64,000 nucleotides of DNA from an uncultured Marivita sp. (lineage in GTDB: Bacteria > Pseudomonadota > Alphaproteobacteria > Rhodobacterales > Rhodobacteraceae), in the NCBI RefSeq assembly GCF_947488135.1, contig NZ_CANKYW010000007.1, positions 124,001 through 188,000 of the forward strand, read 5' to 3'. The notes under the pieces were generated by a model. The model worked only from the letters and a program-made list of their open reading frames with translations, had not been told where the DNA came from and ran no database searches. Made by a program: the position numbers and the translations under genes. Shown in pieces: positions 43,970 to 53,295 of this stretch (its first letter is position 1; the number at the start of each line of letters is the position of its first letter).

Positions 43970-44018
43970 TTTGCAAACCATGAAAATTAATGCACTTGCA
44001 AACTGCAAAACTGCAAAT
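43970..44018. promoter_or_regulatory. Cluster of TTTGCAAA-type boxes, probable PccR/ScfR operator
   Basis: One perfect palindrome TTTGCAAA (43970-43977) is followed by three direct TGCAAA-bearing units in a row (43996-44002, 44003-44010, 44011-44018). The cluster lies 71-119 bp upstream of pccB and 58-106 bp upstream of the divergent MFS gene. The Rhodobacter sphaeroides regulator PccR is known to use TTTGCAAA-type sites, so this is its likely target. Confidence 0.75.
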
Positions 44019-44075
44019 TGTACCGTTACACCTGTGAATATGGACATTCTTCAACCGCAGGCGTAGCGATTGGCA

Positions 44076-45305
44076 ATGAGTTACGCCTCCAAGGTCCGAT
44101 TTCTCGACCGCTCCACACCGCCGCATATTGTCACACTGATCCTGCTCGCAGGGCTTTCGGCGTTGGTGATGAACATCTTCCTGCCGTCGCTGCCCAACAT
44201 GACCGCGTATTTCAACACGGAATACTACCTCATGCAGCTGTCGGTGGCGGTCTACCTCGGCGTGAACGCGGTGCTGCAACTGGTGATCGGTCCGATCTCG
44301 GACAAGATGGGCCGCCGCCCGGTGATCCTCTGGGGGATCGCGGGATTCTGCGTGGCGACGCTGGGCTGCATCTACGCGCCCGATATCTACACCTTCCTCG
44401 CCTTCCGCATGGCGCAGGCGGTGATCGTGACCGCGATGGTGCTGTCCCGCGCGGTGGTGCGCGATTGCGTGCCGCAGGATCAGGCGGCGTCGATGATCGG
44501 TTACGTGACGATGGGCATGGCCGTGGTCCCGATGATCGGCCCTGCCTTCGGCGGTGTGCTGGACCAGTATTTCGGCTGGCAGGCGAATTTCTGGCTGCTG
44601 CTGATCCTGGGCCTTGGCCTCTTCTGGCTCACCTGGACCGACCTTGGCGAAACCGCGCGGGTCAGCGGACTGCGCTTAAGCGAACAGTTCGCCCAATACC
44701 CCGAGCTTCTGACCAGCCCGCGCTTCTGGGGCTACGCGCTGGCCGCCGCGATGTCGTCGGGCGCGTTTTTCGCCTATCTCGGCGGCGCGCCCTTTGTCGG
44801 CACCGAAGTCTTCGGCATGTCGCCCGCGGTTCTGGGCTTCTTCTTCGGAGCACCGGCCATCGGCTATTTCCTCGGCAACTTCATCTCGGGCCGCTATTCG
44901 GCGCGGATCGGGGTGAACCGGATGGTCTTCGTGGGCACGCTGATCAATTGCACGGGGATCGTGCTGTCGATGCTGGTTTTCTGGCTGGGCCTGGGATCGG
45001 AATGGACCTTCTTCGGCTTCATGACCTTCGTGGGCCTGGGCAACGGCATGACCATCCCCAACGCCACCGCCGGGATGCTGTCGGTGCGCCCACATCTGGC
45101 GGGTACGGCGTCGGGCCTGGGCGGCGCGATCATGCTGGGAGGCGGCGCGGGTCTTTCGGCGCTGGCGGGCGCGCTGCTGGTTCCGGGATCCGGTCCCTGG
45201 CCGCTTTTGTGGATCATGCTGGCCACCGCCGTTTTTGCCGTGATCGCCATCCGTCTCGTGATCTGGCGCGCGGCGCAGTTGGCGGGGCTGGACAGCGCCG
45301 GGTGA
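44076..45305 (+). CDS. MFS exporter, Bcr/CflA family
   Basis: A 409-residue twelve-segment transporter of the DHA1 drug:H+ antiporter type. Signature phrases: GPISDKMGRRPVILWGIAGF (loop 2-3), LSRAVVRDCVPQDQAASMIGYVTMGMAVVPMIGPAFGGVLDQYFGW (motif C), and LGFFFGAPAIGYFLGNFISGRYSARIG. The ATG at 44076 is preferred over a TTG six bases earlier. It diverges from pccB and runs into pccR, with TGCAAA boxes on both sides, so it probably belongs to the propionate regulon; the substrate is unknown. Confidence 0.88.
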   Translation: MSYASKVRFLDRSTPPHIVTLILLAGLSALVMNIFLPSLPNMTAYFNTEYYLMQLSVAVYLGVNAVLQLVIGPISDKMGRRPVILWGIAGFCVATLGCIYAPDIYTFLAFRMAQAVIVTAMVLSRAVVRDCVPQDQAASMIGYVTMGMAVVPMIGPAFGGVLDQYFGWQANFWLLLILGLGLFWLTWTDLGETARVSGLRLSEQFAQYPELLTSPRFWGYALAAAMSSGAFFAYLGGAPFVGTEVFGMSPAVLGFFFGAPAIGYFLGNFISGRYSARIGVNRMVFVGTLINCTGIVLSMLVFWLGLGSEWTFFGFMTFVGLGNGMTIPNATAGMLSVRPHLAGTASGLGGAIMLGGGAGLSALAGALLVPGSGPWPLLWIMLATAVFAVIAIRLVIWRAAQLAGLDSAG

Positions 45306-45306
45306 A

Positions 45307-45344
45307 TTTGCAAACTCGATCCTGACAGATTGCAAAGCTGCAAA
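45307..45344 (+). promoter_or_regulatory. TTTGCAAA-type boxes upstream of pccR, probable autoregulation
   Basis: TTTGCAAA (45307-45314), ATTGCAAA (45329-45336) and GCTGCAAA (45337-45344) lie 15-52 bp before the regulator's ATG at 45359, starting two bases after the MFS stop. The pattern matches the cluster ahead of pccB, suggesting the regulator controls its own gene. Confidence 0.72.
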
Positions 45345-45358
45345 CACCCGAGGATCCG

Positions 45359-46756
45359 ATGGCCACCCAAAAACTCTATGCAGGCGCCAAACTGCGCGAG
45401 ATCCGCACCCGACTTGGCATCACACAGCGCGATTTCGCGGGCAAGGTGAACGTCTCCCTGCCCTATCTGAACCAGATGGAGAACAACAAGCGCCCGCTTT
45501 CGACCACGGTCGTGCTGGCGCTGGCGCAGGAGTTCGGCGTCGATGTCACCGAGCTGGGACAGGGCGATGCAGAACGGATGATCTCGGACATGCGCGAGGC
45601 GCTGGCCGACCCGGTTTTCGCCGATGCCGCCCCACCCATCGCCGACCTGCGCCTGACGGCCTCGAATGCGCCCGGCCTCGCCCGCGCGTTTCTTGAGCTG
45701 CACCGCGCCTACCGTCAGACCCACGAACGGCTCGCCTCGCTCGACGAGGCGTTGGGCCGCGAAGGCGCGCAGTTGCAACCGTCCCCCTGGGAAGAGGTGC
45801 GCGACTTCTTCCACTACTGCGACAACTATATCGACGCCGTGGACAAGGCGGCCGAGCGCGTGGCGACCAAGCTGACCGGCTCGGACCGGGTGCGCGCCGC
45901 CATTCGCGGGCTGGAGAACGAGGGCCTGCATGTGCGCTTCGCCAACGTGCCTGACCTGCGCCGCTTTGACGAGCTGCGTCAGGAACTGACCCTGTCCTCC
46001 CTCGCCGCACCCGAAACGCAGACCTTCCAGATGATGCTGCAATTGGCGCTGGCGCGGCACGGCAAGCTCTTGGATGCCACGCTCGATCTCGGCCGGTTCC
46101 AGTCCGACGCCGCCCGCGACATCGCGCGGTTGGGTCTGGCCAATTATTTCGCCGGAGCCGCCGTGATGCCCTATGGCCAGTTCCTTCAAGCCGCGCATGA
46201 CACGCGGCACGATCTGGAGCTGATGGCCCGCCGCTTTGGCGCGTCCATCGAACAGGTGGCGCACAGGCTGTCCACGTTGCAGCGGCCCGGTGCCAAGGGC
46301 ATCCCGTTCTTCTTCGTCCGTGTCGATCAGGCGGGCACCATCACCAAGCGCCACTCGGCGACGCGGCTTCAATTCGCCCGCTTCGGCGGGGCCTGTCCGC
46401 TCTGGAACGTGCACCGCGCCTTCGAGACGCCGGGCCGGTTCCTGCGGCAACTGGCGGAGACGCCGGATGGGGTGCGGTATATTTCACTGGCCCGCGACGT
46501 ATCCAAAACCGGCGGCCATTTCGGCGCGCCGGTGCGGCGCTACGCGATTGCGCTGGGATGCGAGGTGAAACACGCAGGCGCCTTGGTTTACGCCGACGGG
46601 CTGGACCTGACCCGTGACGGCGCGTTTGAACCCATCGGGATTTCCTGCCGCATCTGCGAGCGGGCGAATTGCCACCAGCGGTCCGTGCCACCGCTGGAGC
46701 GCAAGCTGACGATCCAGACCCACCGGCGCGGGGTTCTTCCCTACGAATTGAGTTGA
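45359..46756 (+). CDS. pccR: Short-chain fatty acyl-CoA regulator (ScfR family, PccR-like)
   Basis: A 465-residue regulator. N-terminal XRE-type helix-turn-helix (residues ~10-63, LREIRTRLGITQRDFAGKVNVSLPYLNQMENNKRPLSTTVVLALA), a central IrrE/ImmA-like region without a clear HExxH (~230-310), and a C-terminal DUF2083 domain with ISCRICERANCHQRSVPPLERKL (Cys-x2-Cys-x4-Cys). The family senses propionyl- or related acyl-CoA; location beside pccB/pccA and the TGCAAA boxes support the PccR assignment. It has 14 bp between box cluster and start. Confidence 0.93.
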   Translation: MATQKLYAGAKLREIRTRLGITQRDFAGKVNVSLPYLNQMENNKRPLSTTVVLALAQEFGVDVTELGQGDAERMISDMREALADPVFADAAPPIADLRLTASNAPGLARAFLELHRAYRQTHERLASLDEALGREGAQLQPSPWEEVRDFFHYCDNYIDAVDKAAERVATKLTGSDRVRAAIRGLENEGLHVRFANVPDLRRFDELRQELTLSSLAAPETQTFQMMLQLALARHGKLLDATLDLGRFQSDAARDIARLGLANYFAGAAVMPYGQFLQAAHDTRHDLELMARRFGASIEQVAHRLSTLQRPGAKGIPFFFVRVDQAGTITKRHSATRLQFARFGGACPLWNVHRAFETPGRFLRQLAETPDGVRYISLARDVSKTGGHFGAPVRRYAIALGCEVKHAGALVYADGLDLTRDGAFEPIGISCRICERANCHQRSVPPLERKLTIQTHRRGVLPYELS

Positions 46757-46764
46757 GCGCGGGG

Positions 46765-46804
46765 CGATGCATTGACGCATCGCATGTTTCCGTTGACGGA
46801 AACA
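46765..46804. repeat. 40-bp twin-palindrome repeat, copy 3 (reverse orientation)
   Basis: The unit appears in reverse order: the 18-bp palindrome CGATGC-ATTGAC-GCATCG (one base changed) at 46765-46782, two bases, then TGTTTCCGT-TG-ACGGAAACA at 46785-46804. It starts nine bases after the pccR stop, followed by a GGGGGT-TCC-ACCCCC hairpin. Presence here and next to another gene end suggests a 3'-end association. Confidence 0.85.
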
Positions 46805-46826
46805 CTTGGGGGTTCCACCCCCAAAC

Positions 46827-47946
<1,120 letters not shown>

Positions 47947-48609
47947 CTAGGTTGTGGCGACGGGCCAGCGCTTTGCGAGATTGGCCATGATCGCGCGGTC
48001 GGTGTCATCGAGCGGTCCGGTGGCGCCGGGGCGGAAGCGCAGGCGGAACGCGGCCAGCAGCGTGTCGCGCGGCACGTCGGCGGTGTAGCCAAAGGCGCGG
48101 ACATTGTCCGTGAAATCGCCCTCCCCCTCTGGCTCCGGCCAAATGGCAAGGCCCTGCCGCGCGAGGCGGCGCCAGTCGAACCGCGCGCCGGGATCGATCT
48201 TGCGGCCTGGCGCCATGTCGGAATGGCCGATGACCCGTTCGGGCGGGATCGCGTGGCGCGCCATGATCGCCGCCACCAGCGTGTCGAGCGCGTCCATCTG
48301 TTTCGCGGCAAAGGGCGTGCTGCCGGTATTGGCGATCTCGATCCCGATAGATCGGGAATTCACATCCGTGACCGGCCCCCACGCCCCCGCCCCGGCGTGC
48401 CAGGCGCGGTCGGCTTCATCCACCAACTGCCAGACCGTGCCATCCGGGCCGATGACATAATGCGCCGAAACTTGTGCCTCATCGTGGCACAGCCAATCGC
48501 GCGCCTTCTCTGCGCAGTCCATCGCGGTGTAGTGCAGGACGATCAAGTCAGGCCGCGCGCCGTCGCGCCGCGGCCCGCAATTGGGGGATGGGTGCCAGAC
48601 CGGCGTCAG
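47947..48609 (-). CDS. ampD: N-acetylmuramoyl-L-alanine amidase (AmpD-like)
   Basis: An amidase_2 domain enzyme for recycling of peptidoglycan fragments. Zinc and catalytic motifs: LIVLHYTAMDCAEKARDWLC (metal His), QLVDEADRAWHAGAGAWG, VNSRSIGIEIANTG, and RVIGHSDMAPGRKIDPGARFDWRRLA. The usual family opening WHPSPNCGPRRDGARPD lies upstream of the first standard start codon (TTG at 48546). The only start candidate covering it is a CTG at 48607-48609, overlapping the preceding stop, so the true start is unresolved. Confidence 0.85.
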   Translation of the reverse strand: MTPVWHPSPNCGPRRDGARPDLIVLHYTAMDCAEKARDWLCHDEAQVSAHYVIGPDGTVWQLVDEADRAWHAGAGAWGPVTDVNSRSIGIEIANTGSTPFAAKQMDALDTLVAAIMARHAIPPERVIGHSDMAPGRKIDPGARFDWRRLARQGLAIWPEPEGEGDFTDNVRAFGYTADVPRDTLLAAFRLRFRPGATGPLDDTDRAIMANLAKRWPVATT

Positions 48610-49364
48610 TTGCGCACCGCGCGGAACGGGGCCGGATCCCAGTCGCAGGCAAAACCGTCACCGTCGGGGTCAAGGTTCTGACGATCCCGCTCCGGCCCGC
48701 CATTGGCGAGGAATTCTTCCTGTGCGAGATCGGCGGAGGTGAAGGCCGCGCAATTGCGCAGGTGACGGTTTTCCGACGCGAAGGACGACCGCCGGTAGAT
48801 CGGCGCGCCCTTGGGGTTGGTCGTCTGCAACGCGTAAGCCACGATGTTGGGCGTGTCAGTGCCGGGCCGTGTCGGCAGGGCTTCGGGTTGGATGATCTGG
48901 TAGCGCGCGCGGTTCTGCGCGATCAGGGCGGCGTCGCCTTCGATGCTGCGCGTGTTGGACACGGCGTCGAAATCGTTCTCGGCCGAAATGCCGGCATCGT
49001 TTTCGACGATCTGCGGTGCCGGATTGCCCGGTGAGGCGTTCACCGGGTCGACCCCCGAATTCGCGCGCCGCGCTTCCAGCGCCACGTCATCCAGAGGGCC
49101 TGAGGGCGTGATTTGCGCACCCGACTGCGCCGCCGACACCGGCCCGGTCGCGGAAAGCGGCGCGCCCGTGACGGTGGGTGGGGCGCCAATCGTCGTCGAG
49201 GCCGCACGGCCTTCGAGAACCGCATCGCGGCGCTGCTGGTATTGATCGTAATTGTCGAAGCCGACGCCGCGGGCGCTGTCAGGCACCTGCGTGGTGCAGG
49301 CGGTCAGGGCCACGATCAGGCTGCCTCCGGCCAGCATACGGATGGAACGGTGTGTCTTGGTCAT
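48606..49364 (-). CDS. Lipoprotein with C-terminal excalibur-like calcium-binding motif
   Basis: A 252-residue protein with a lipoprotein signal (MTKTHRSIRMLAGGSLIVALTAC). The middle (residues ~40-165) is Ala/Pro/Ser-rich and probably disordered. The C-terminus has LRNCAAFTSADLAQEEFLANGGPERDRQNLDPDGDGFACDWDP, with the DxDxDGxxC motif of excalibur domains. The ATG at 49364 gives a clean signal. It overlaps the ampD reading frame at its end. Function unknown; cell-envelope location likely. Confidence 0.8.
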   Translation of the reverse strand: MTKTHRSIRMLAGGSLIVALTACTTQVPDSARGVGFDNYDQYQQRRDAVLEGRAASTTIGAPPTVTGAPLSATGPVSAAQSGAQITPSGPLDDVALEARRANSGVDPVNASPGNPAPQIVENDAGISAENDFDAVSNTRSIEGDAALIAQNRARYQIIQPEALPTRPGTDTPNIVAYALQTTNPKGAPIYRRSSFASENRHLRNCAAFTSADLAQEEFLANGGPERDRQNLDPDGDGFACDWDPAPFRAVRN

Positions 49365-49386
49365 GTCCTGCCTCGTTCGGCGCGTT

Positions 49387-50871
49387 TTACCACCATTGGG
49401 AGGGCTTCGCCACAAACCCGGCCGCCTGCTCAAGCGCGTAAGCGGTATTCAGCAAATCACCTTCTTCCCACGGATGCCCGATCAGTTGGAGCCCCAGCGG
49501 CAGCCCCTGCTTGTCGAGACCGGTGGGCACCGAGATGCCCGGGAGCCCCGCAAGGTTGACTGTCACGGTGAAGACATCGTTGAGATACATCTCGACCGGG
49601 TCGGTGTGCACTTTGCCCAGCTCGAACGCCGCCGACGGCGTGGCGGGCGTCAGGATCGCGTCGATCCCTTCGGCGAAGACATCCTCGAAGTCTTTCTTGA
49701 TCAAGGTGCGGACCTTGCGTGCGCGGTTGTAGTAGGCATCGTAGAAACCCGCGGACAGCACATAGGTTCCCACCATCACGCGGCGCTGCACCTCGGCCCC
49801 GAAGCCTTCCGCGCGGGTTTTCTCGTACATCTCGGTGATGCCGTCGCCCTGGGACAGTTTCGCGCGGTGGCCATAGCGCACGCCATCGTAGCGGGCGAGG
49901 TTCGAGGACGCCTCGGCGGGGGCGATCACGTAATAGGCGGGCAGCGCGTATTTGGTGTGCGGCAGGCTGATGTCGCGGATCACGGCGCCGGCATCTTCGA
50001 GCATCCGGCGCCCCTCGGACCAGAGCGCCTCGATCTCGTCGGGCATGCCGTCCATGCGGTATTCGCGCGGGATGCCGATCACCTTGCCCTTGATGTCGCC
50101 GGTCAGCATCGCCTCGAAATTCGGCACGGCCAGATCGGCGGAGGTGCTGTCTTTCGGGTCGTGGCCGCACATCGCTTCAAGCATGATGGCGGCGTCGCGC
50201 ACGTCCTTGGTCATCGGACCCGCCTGATCCAGCGAGGACGCAAAGGCGACGATGCCCCAGCGCGAGCAACGACCGTAGGTCGGCTTGATCCCGGTGATGC
50301 CTGTGAAGGCGGCGGGCTGGCGGATGGAGCCGCCGGTATCGGTGCCGGTGGCGGCAAGGCAGAGATCGGCTGCCACGGCGCTGGCCGAACCACCGGAGGA
50401 CCCACCGGGCGTCAGCGCCGCATCGTCATTGCCGCGCCGCCACGGGTTAATCGCGTTGCCGTAGGTCGATGTCTCATTAGACGAGCCCATGGCAAACTCG
50501 TCCATGTTGAGCTTGCCCAGCATGACCGCTCCTGCGCCGAAAAGCTGGCTGGTGACGGTGCTTTCGTATTCCGGCTTGAAGCCGTTGAGGATCGCGCTGG
50601 CGGCCTGGCTTGGCACGCCTTTGGTGCAGAAAAGATCCTTGATCCCCAGCGGGATGCCACAGAGGTCCGGCGCGTCGCCGGCCTTGATCCGGTCATCGGC
50701 GGATTTCGCCTGACCCATCGCGACCTCGGGCGTCTTGTGGACAAACGCGCCCAGCGCATCGGCTTGGTCGATCGCGACAAGGCACGCCTCGGTCAGTTCG
50801 ACGCTGGTCACCTCGCCCTTGCGCAGCGCGTCGCGGGCTTCGGAGATTTTGAGCTTGGTCAGATCGGTCAT
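49387..50871 (-). CDS. gatA: Aspartyl/glutamyl-tRNA amidotransferase subunit A
   Basis: A 494-residue amidase-signature enzyme, the glutaminase of the GatCAB complex that corrects mischarged Glu-tRNA(Gln) and/or Asp-tRNA(Asn). The Ser-cisSer-Lys triad is visible: Lys78 in [14 protein letters not shown], Ser158 in [15 protein letters not shown], Ser182 in [16 protein letters not shown]. The ATG shares one base with the gatC stop (TAATG), so the two subunits are co-translated. gatB is not in this window. Confidence 0.96.
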   Translation of the reverse strand: MTDLTKLKISEARDALRKGEVTSVELTEACLVAIDQADALGAFVHKTPEVAMGQAKSADDRIKAGDAPDLCGIPLGIKDLFCTKGVPSQAASAILNGFKPEYESTVTSQLFGAGAVMLGKLNMDEFAMGSSNETSTYGNAINPWRRGNDDAALTPGGSSGGSASAVAADLCLAATGTDTGGSIRQPAAFTGITGIKPTYGRCSRWGIVAFASSLDQAGPMTKDVRDAAIMLEAMCGHDPKDSTSADLAVPNFEAMLTGDIKGKVIGIPREYRMDGMPDEIEALWSEGRRMLEDAGAVIRDISLPHTKYALPAYYVIAPAEASSNLARYDGVRYGHRAKLSQGDGITEMYEKTRAEGFGAEVQRRVMVGTYVLSAGFYDAYYNRARKVRTLIKKDFEDVFAEGIDAILTPATPSAAFELGKVHTDPVEMYLNDVFTVTVNLAGLPGISVPTGLDKQGLPLGLQLIGHPWEEGDLLNTAYALEQAAGFVAKPSQWW

Positions 50872-51158
50872 TATTCCACCACCTTCGGCACGGCGAAAAA
50901 GCCCTCGCGGGCGTCGGGCGCGTTGGACAGGATCTTGCCCTGCATGCCGCCATCGGTCACGCCGTCCTGACGCCGCTTGAGCCGCATCGGCTCCACGCTG
51001 ACCATCGGCTCGACACCGTCGACATCGACCTCGTTCAATTGCTCGATGAAACCGAGAATGTTCGAGAATTCCTGCGCCAGGGCGGGCAACGCATCGTCTT
51101 CGACGCGGATGCGCGCGAGCTTGGCCACGCGGGCGGCGGTTTCGATGTCGATGGACAT
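50871..51158 (-). CDS. gatC: Aspartyl/glutamyl-tRNA amidotransferase subunit C
   Basis: A 95-residue GatC that clamps GatA and GatB together. Sequence [71 protein letters not shown] is canonical, ending with the [17 protein letters not shown] tail. The ATG at 51158 has AGGGGAG in front of it, and the 31-codon upstream extension is not family-like. Confidence 0.96.
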   Translation of the reverse strand: MSIDIETAARVAKLARIRVEDDALPALAQEFSNILGFIEQLNEVDVDGVEPMVSVEPMRLKRRQDGVTDGGMQGKILSNAPDAREGFFAVPKVVE

Positions 51159-51276
51159 GCGCGGACTCCCCTGAGGTTGGCGGACGTGAGATCTGTGGCA
51201 GCGTTTAGCGATACCTTGGGGTGGGTTCAAGTGGCGCGACCGACGCCTCAACGCGGCGTGAACGCGGGCCTCGGGA

Positions 51277-52476
51277 TCACTCGGCAGCCGCCGGGCCGAT
51301 ACCGTCCGGCAGCACGAAAAGCGATTGCGGAAGTGTCAGCGCGTGTTCGACACCGCCCGGGTGCCAGTCCGTGTCCAGCGTCCCGCTCATTTGCTGCGTC
51401 ACACTTGTTTCGATCAGCCTGCTGCCGAACCCCCGTTCGGTCGGCGGCGCGGAAATGGCGGGCCCCCCCGTTTCGCGCCAGACAAGGGTCAGGATATCCC
51501 CCTCCAGACGAGCGATCAGATCGACACGGCCGTCGGGAAGTGACAAGGATCCGTATTTTGCGCCATTCGTCGCAAGCTCGTGGATCACCAGCGACAGATC
51601 GGTGACGGCCTGTCCGACAACCGCCAGATCGGGCAGATCGAGCGTCACCTGCCCCCATCCTTTGGACAGATGCGGTGCGAGAAGCTGCTCGACCAGCGGG
51701 CGCAGGCCGACGCTCTGGCGATCTGTTTCCCCCTTGGCAATCGCCGGGCTGATCAGCGAATGTGCCACGTCCAGCGCCGCCAATCGTCCTTGCAGGATCT
51801 GGGCCATGTCCGTTGACGTGTCGGTGGACCGGGCCGTGAACGCGATCATGCCCCCGACGATCGAAAACAAGTTCTTCACCCGATGATTCAATTCGCGGGC
51901 CAGTGTTTCCATCGTGTCCCGCTCGTGTCGCAGCTTGAGTTCGGTCTCCAGCATCGCGGTCAGATCGGTCAGAAGCGCGACATCACTTTGTGTCCAGTCG
52001 CGGGGCTTGGTGTCGATGGCGCAGAAAGATCCGATGGTTTCGCCGGTCGGCGCGTGGATCGGGACACCCAGATAGGCAATGACGCCAAGGTCTGCGATGG
52101 CGAGGTTGGCATGCAGAAGCGGATGCGTTCGCGCGTCCGACACGGCCAGCGTCGTGTCATGGGCGACGACATATTGGCAGAAGGAATGCGACAGGGGCGT
52201 TTCACGCAGATCACCGTGGACATCGGACAAACCGCATTGCGCTTTGAAATACTGCCGTTCGTCATCGACGAAAGAGGCAAGTCCGACTGGAACACCCAGC
52301 ATCGCGGTGGCCAGACGCACGGTCCGGTCGAACGGCTCTTCGGGTGGCAAATCCATCACCCCCGTCTGGCCCAGCGCCTTGAGGCGATCCGGGTCCGTCA
52401 GACGTGCGCGCGCATCGGCCCCGCTCTCGGACGGAAACTGCGTTATCTGCTCTGGCTCGTGCGCACTCAAACCCAA
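51277..52476 (-). CDS. GAF-domain sensor histidine kinase, HWE type
   Basis: A 399-residue soluble kinase. N-terminal GAF domain (residues ~45-195, VGLASFVDDERQYFKAQCGLSD ... YLGVPIHAPTGETIGSFCAIDTKPRDW), phospho-acceptor H-box ARELNHRVKNLFSIVGGMI (~210), and an ATP-binding domain with LVIHELATNGAKYGSL (N-box) and VWRETGGPAI, the W-x-E that defines HWE kinases. No membrane segment. No response regulator is adjacent. HWE kinases often sense light or general stress; whether this one serves the neighbouring bch genes is unknown. Confidence 0.88.
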   Translation of the reverse strand: MGLSAHEPEQITQFPSESGADARARLTDPDRLKALGQTGVMDLPPEEPFDRTVRLATAMLGVPVGLASFVDDERQYFKAQCGLSDVHGDLRETPLSHSFCQYVVAHDTTLAVSDARTHPLLHANLAIADLGVIAYLGVPIHAPTGETIGSFCAIDTKPRDWTQSDVALLTDLTAMLETELKLRHERDTMETLARELNHRVKNLFSIVGGMIAFTARSTDTSTDMAQILQGRLAALDVAHSLISPAIAKGETDRQSVGLRPLVEQLLAPHLSKGWGQVTLDLPDLAVVGQAVTDLSLVIHELATNGAKYGSLSLPDGRVDLIARLEGDILTLVWRETGGPAISAPPTERGFGSRLIETSVTQQMSGTLDTDWHPGGVEHALTLPQSLFVLPDGIGPAAAE

Positions 52477-52659
52477 CCACTCCCTTACCGCGACCCGGCA
52501 AGGGCCGGGATGTGCGACCTGATGTACCCACCCCAGAGCACGGTCGCCAATTCACGTCCCAATCGGGTGTGAATACCGACCGGTTAGGGGCCGCAAATTA
52601 GTTGGGAATTCGCTGCGCGCAACGGGAAAATGTTCGCCGCATCTGAAAATCTATTGTTA

Positions 52660-53295
52660 TCAATGAGTTCCGACTGTCAGCTCAAATCGACATTGACTTT
52701 GCGCGTGCACGGCGCAGCACGTGTTTTCGACGCAGATCGCCTGTGGATGCACCAAGACCTGATAGAGTCGGGCGAAAACGGCCACATGCCAGTGACACAG
52801 CGGGATCCCGCTGCGTTCACCGCGCACGATCGGGTTGTGCGCGATCTCGAAACACCACGGCGACACGACCCGGAACGCACCCGATCCCGCGAAGGTCCAG
52901 GCGTGTTTTGCGATGGCTTTGGACAGAAGGCGGGCGGCAAGGGGCGCAGGCAAAACCTTGAGCACCGCCTGCACCGGCGTCGGGATGCGGTGGCCGAGGA
53001 TGTATTCCGCTGTGCCGCGCCCTGCCCGGGCGGCGAGTTCCGGCGCGAGCATCGGCTCTTTCCGGCGCAAAAGCTGGTGCAGGCGTGCCGCGTCGCCCTC
53101 CGGGATCATCCTCGACCCGTCGGGTACCTCGAACACCCTCGCTTCGGCCAGCATCTGCGCCACCCGCGCCTCACCGCCGAGCCGTTCGATCTGCGGCAAG
53201 AGCTGGAGAATGGCGTTCGGTCCGATCAGCGCGCCGGAAGGCCCTTCGTGGCGGACATCCTTAGACGTCCTCCATTTGCTGCGACCCTCCCCCAC
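52660..53295 (-). CDS. bchJ: Bacteriochlorophyll biosynthesis protein BchJ (4-vinyl reductase domain)
   Basis: A 211-residue V4R-domain protein: [88 protein letters not shown] and a cysteine-bearing end [10 protein letters not shown]. BchJ was first called divinyl reductase and is now thought to assist chlorophyllide or porphyrin intermediates rather than catalyse the main reduction. The GTG at 53295 overlaps the end of bchE by 35 bp, so the pair is probably co-translated. Confidence 0.85.
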   Translation of the reverse strand: MGEGRSKWRTSKDVRHEGPSGALIGPNAILQLLPQIERLGGEARVAQMLAEARVFEVPDGSRMIPEGDAARLHQLLRRKEPMLAPELAARAGRGTAEYILGHRIPTPVQAVLKVLPAPLAARLLSKAIAKHAWTFAGSGAFRVVSPWCFEIAHNPIVRGERSGIPLCHWHVAVFARLYQVLVHPQAICVENTCCAVHAQSQCRFELTVGTH

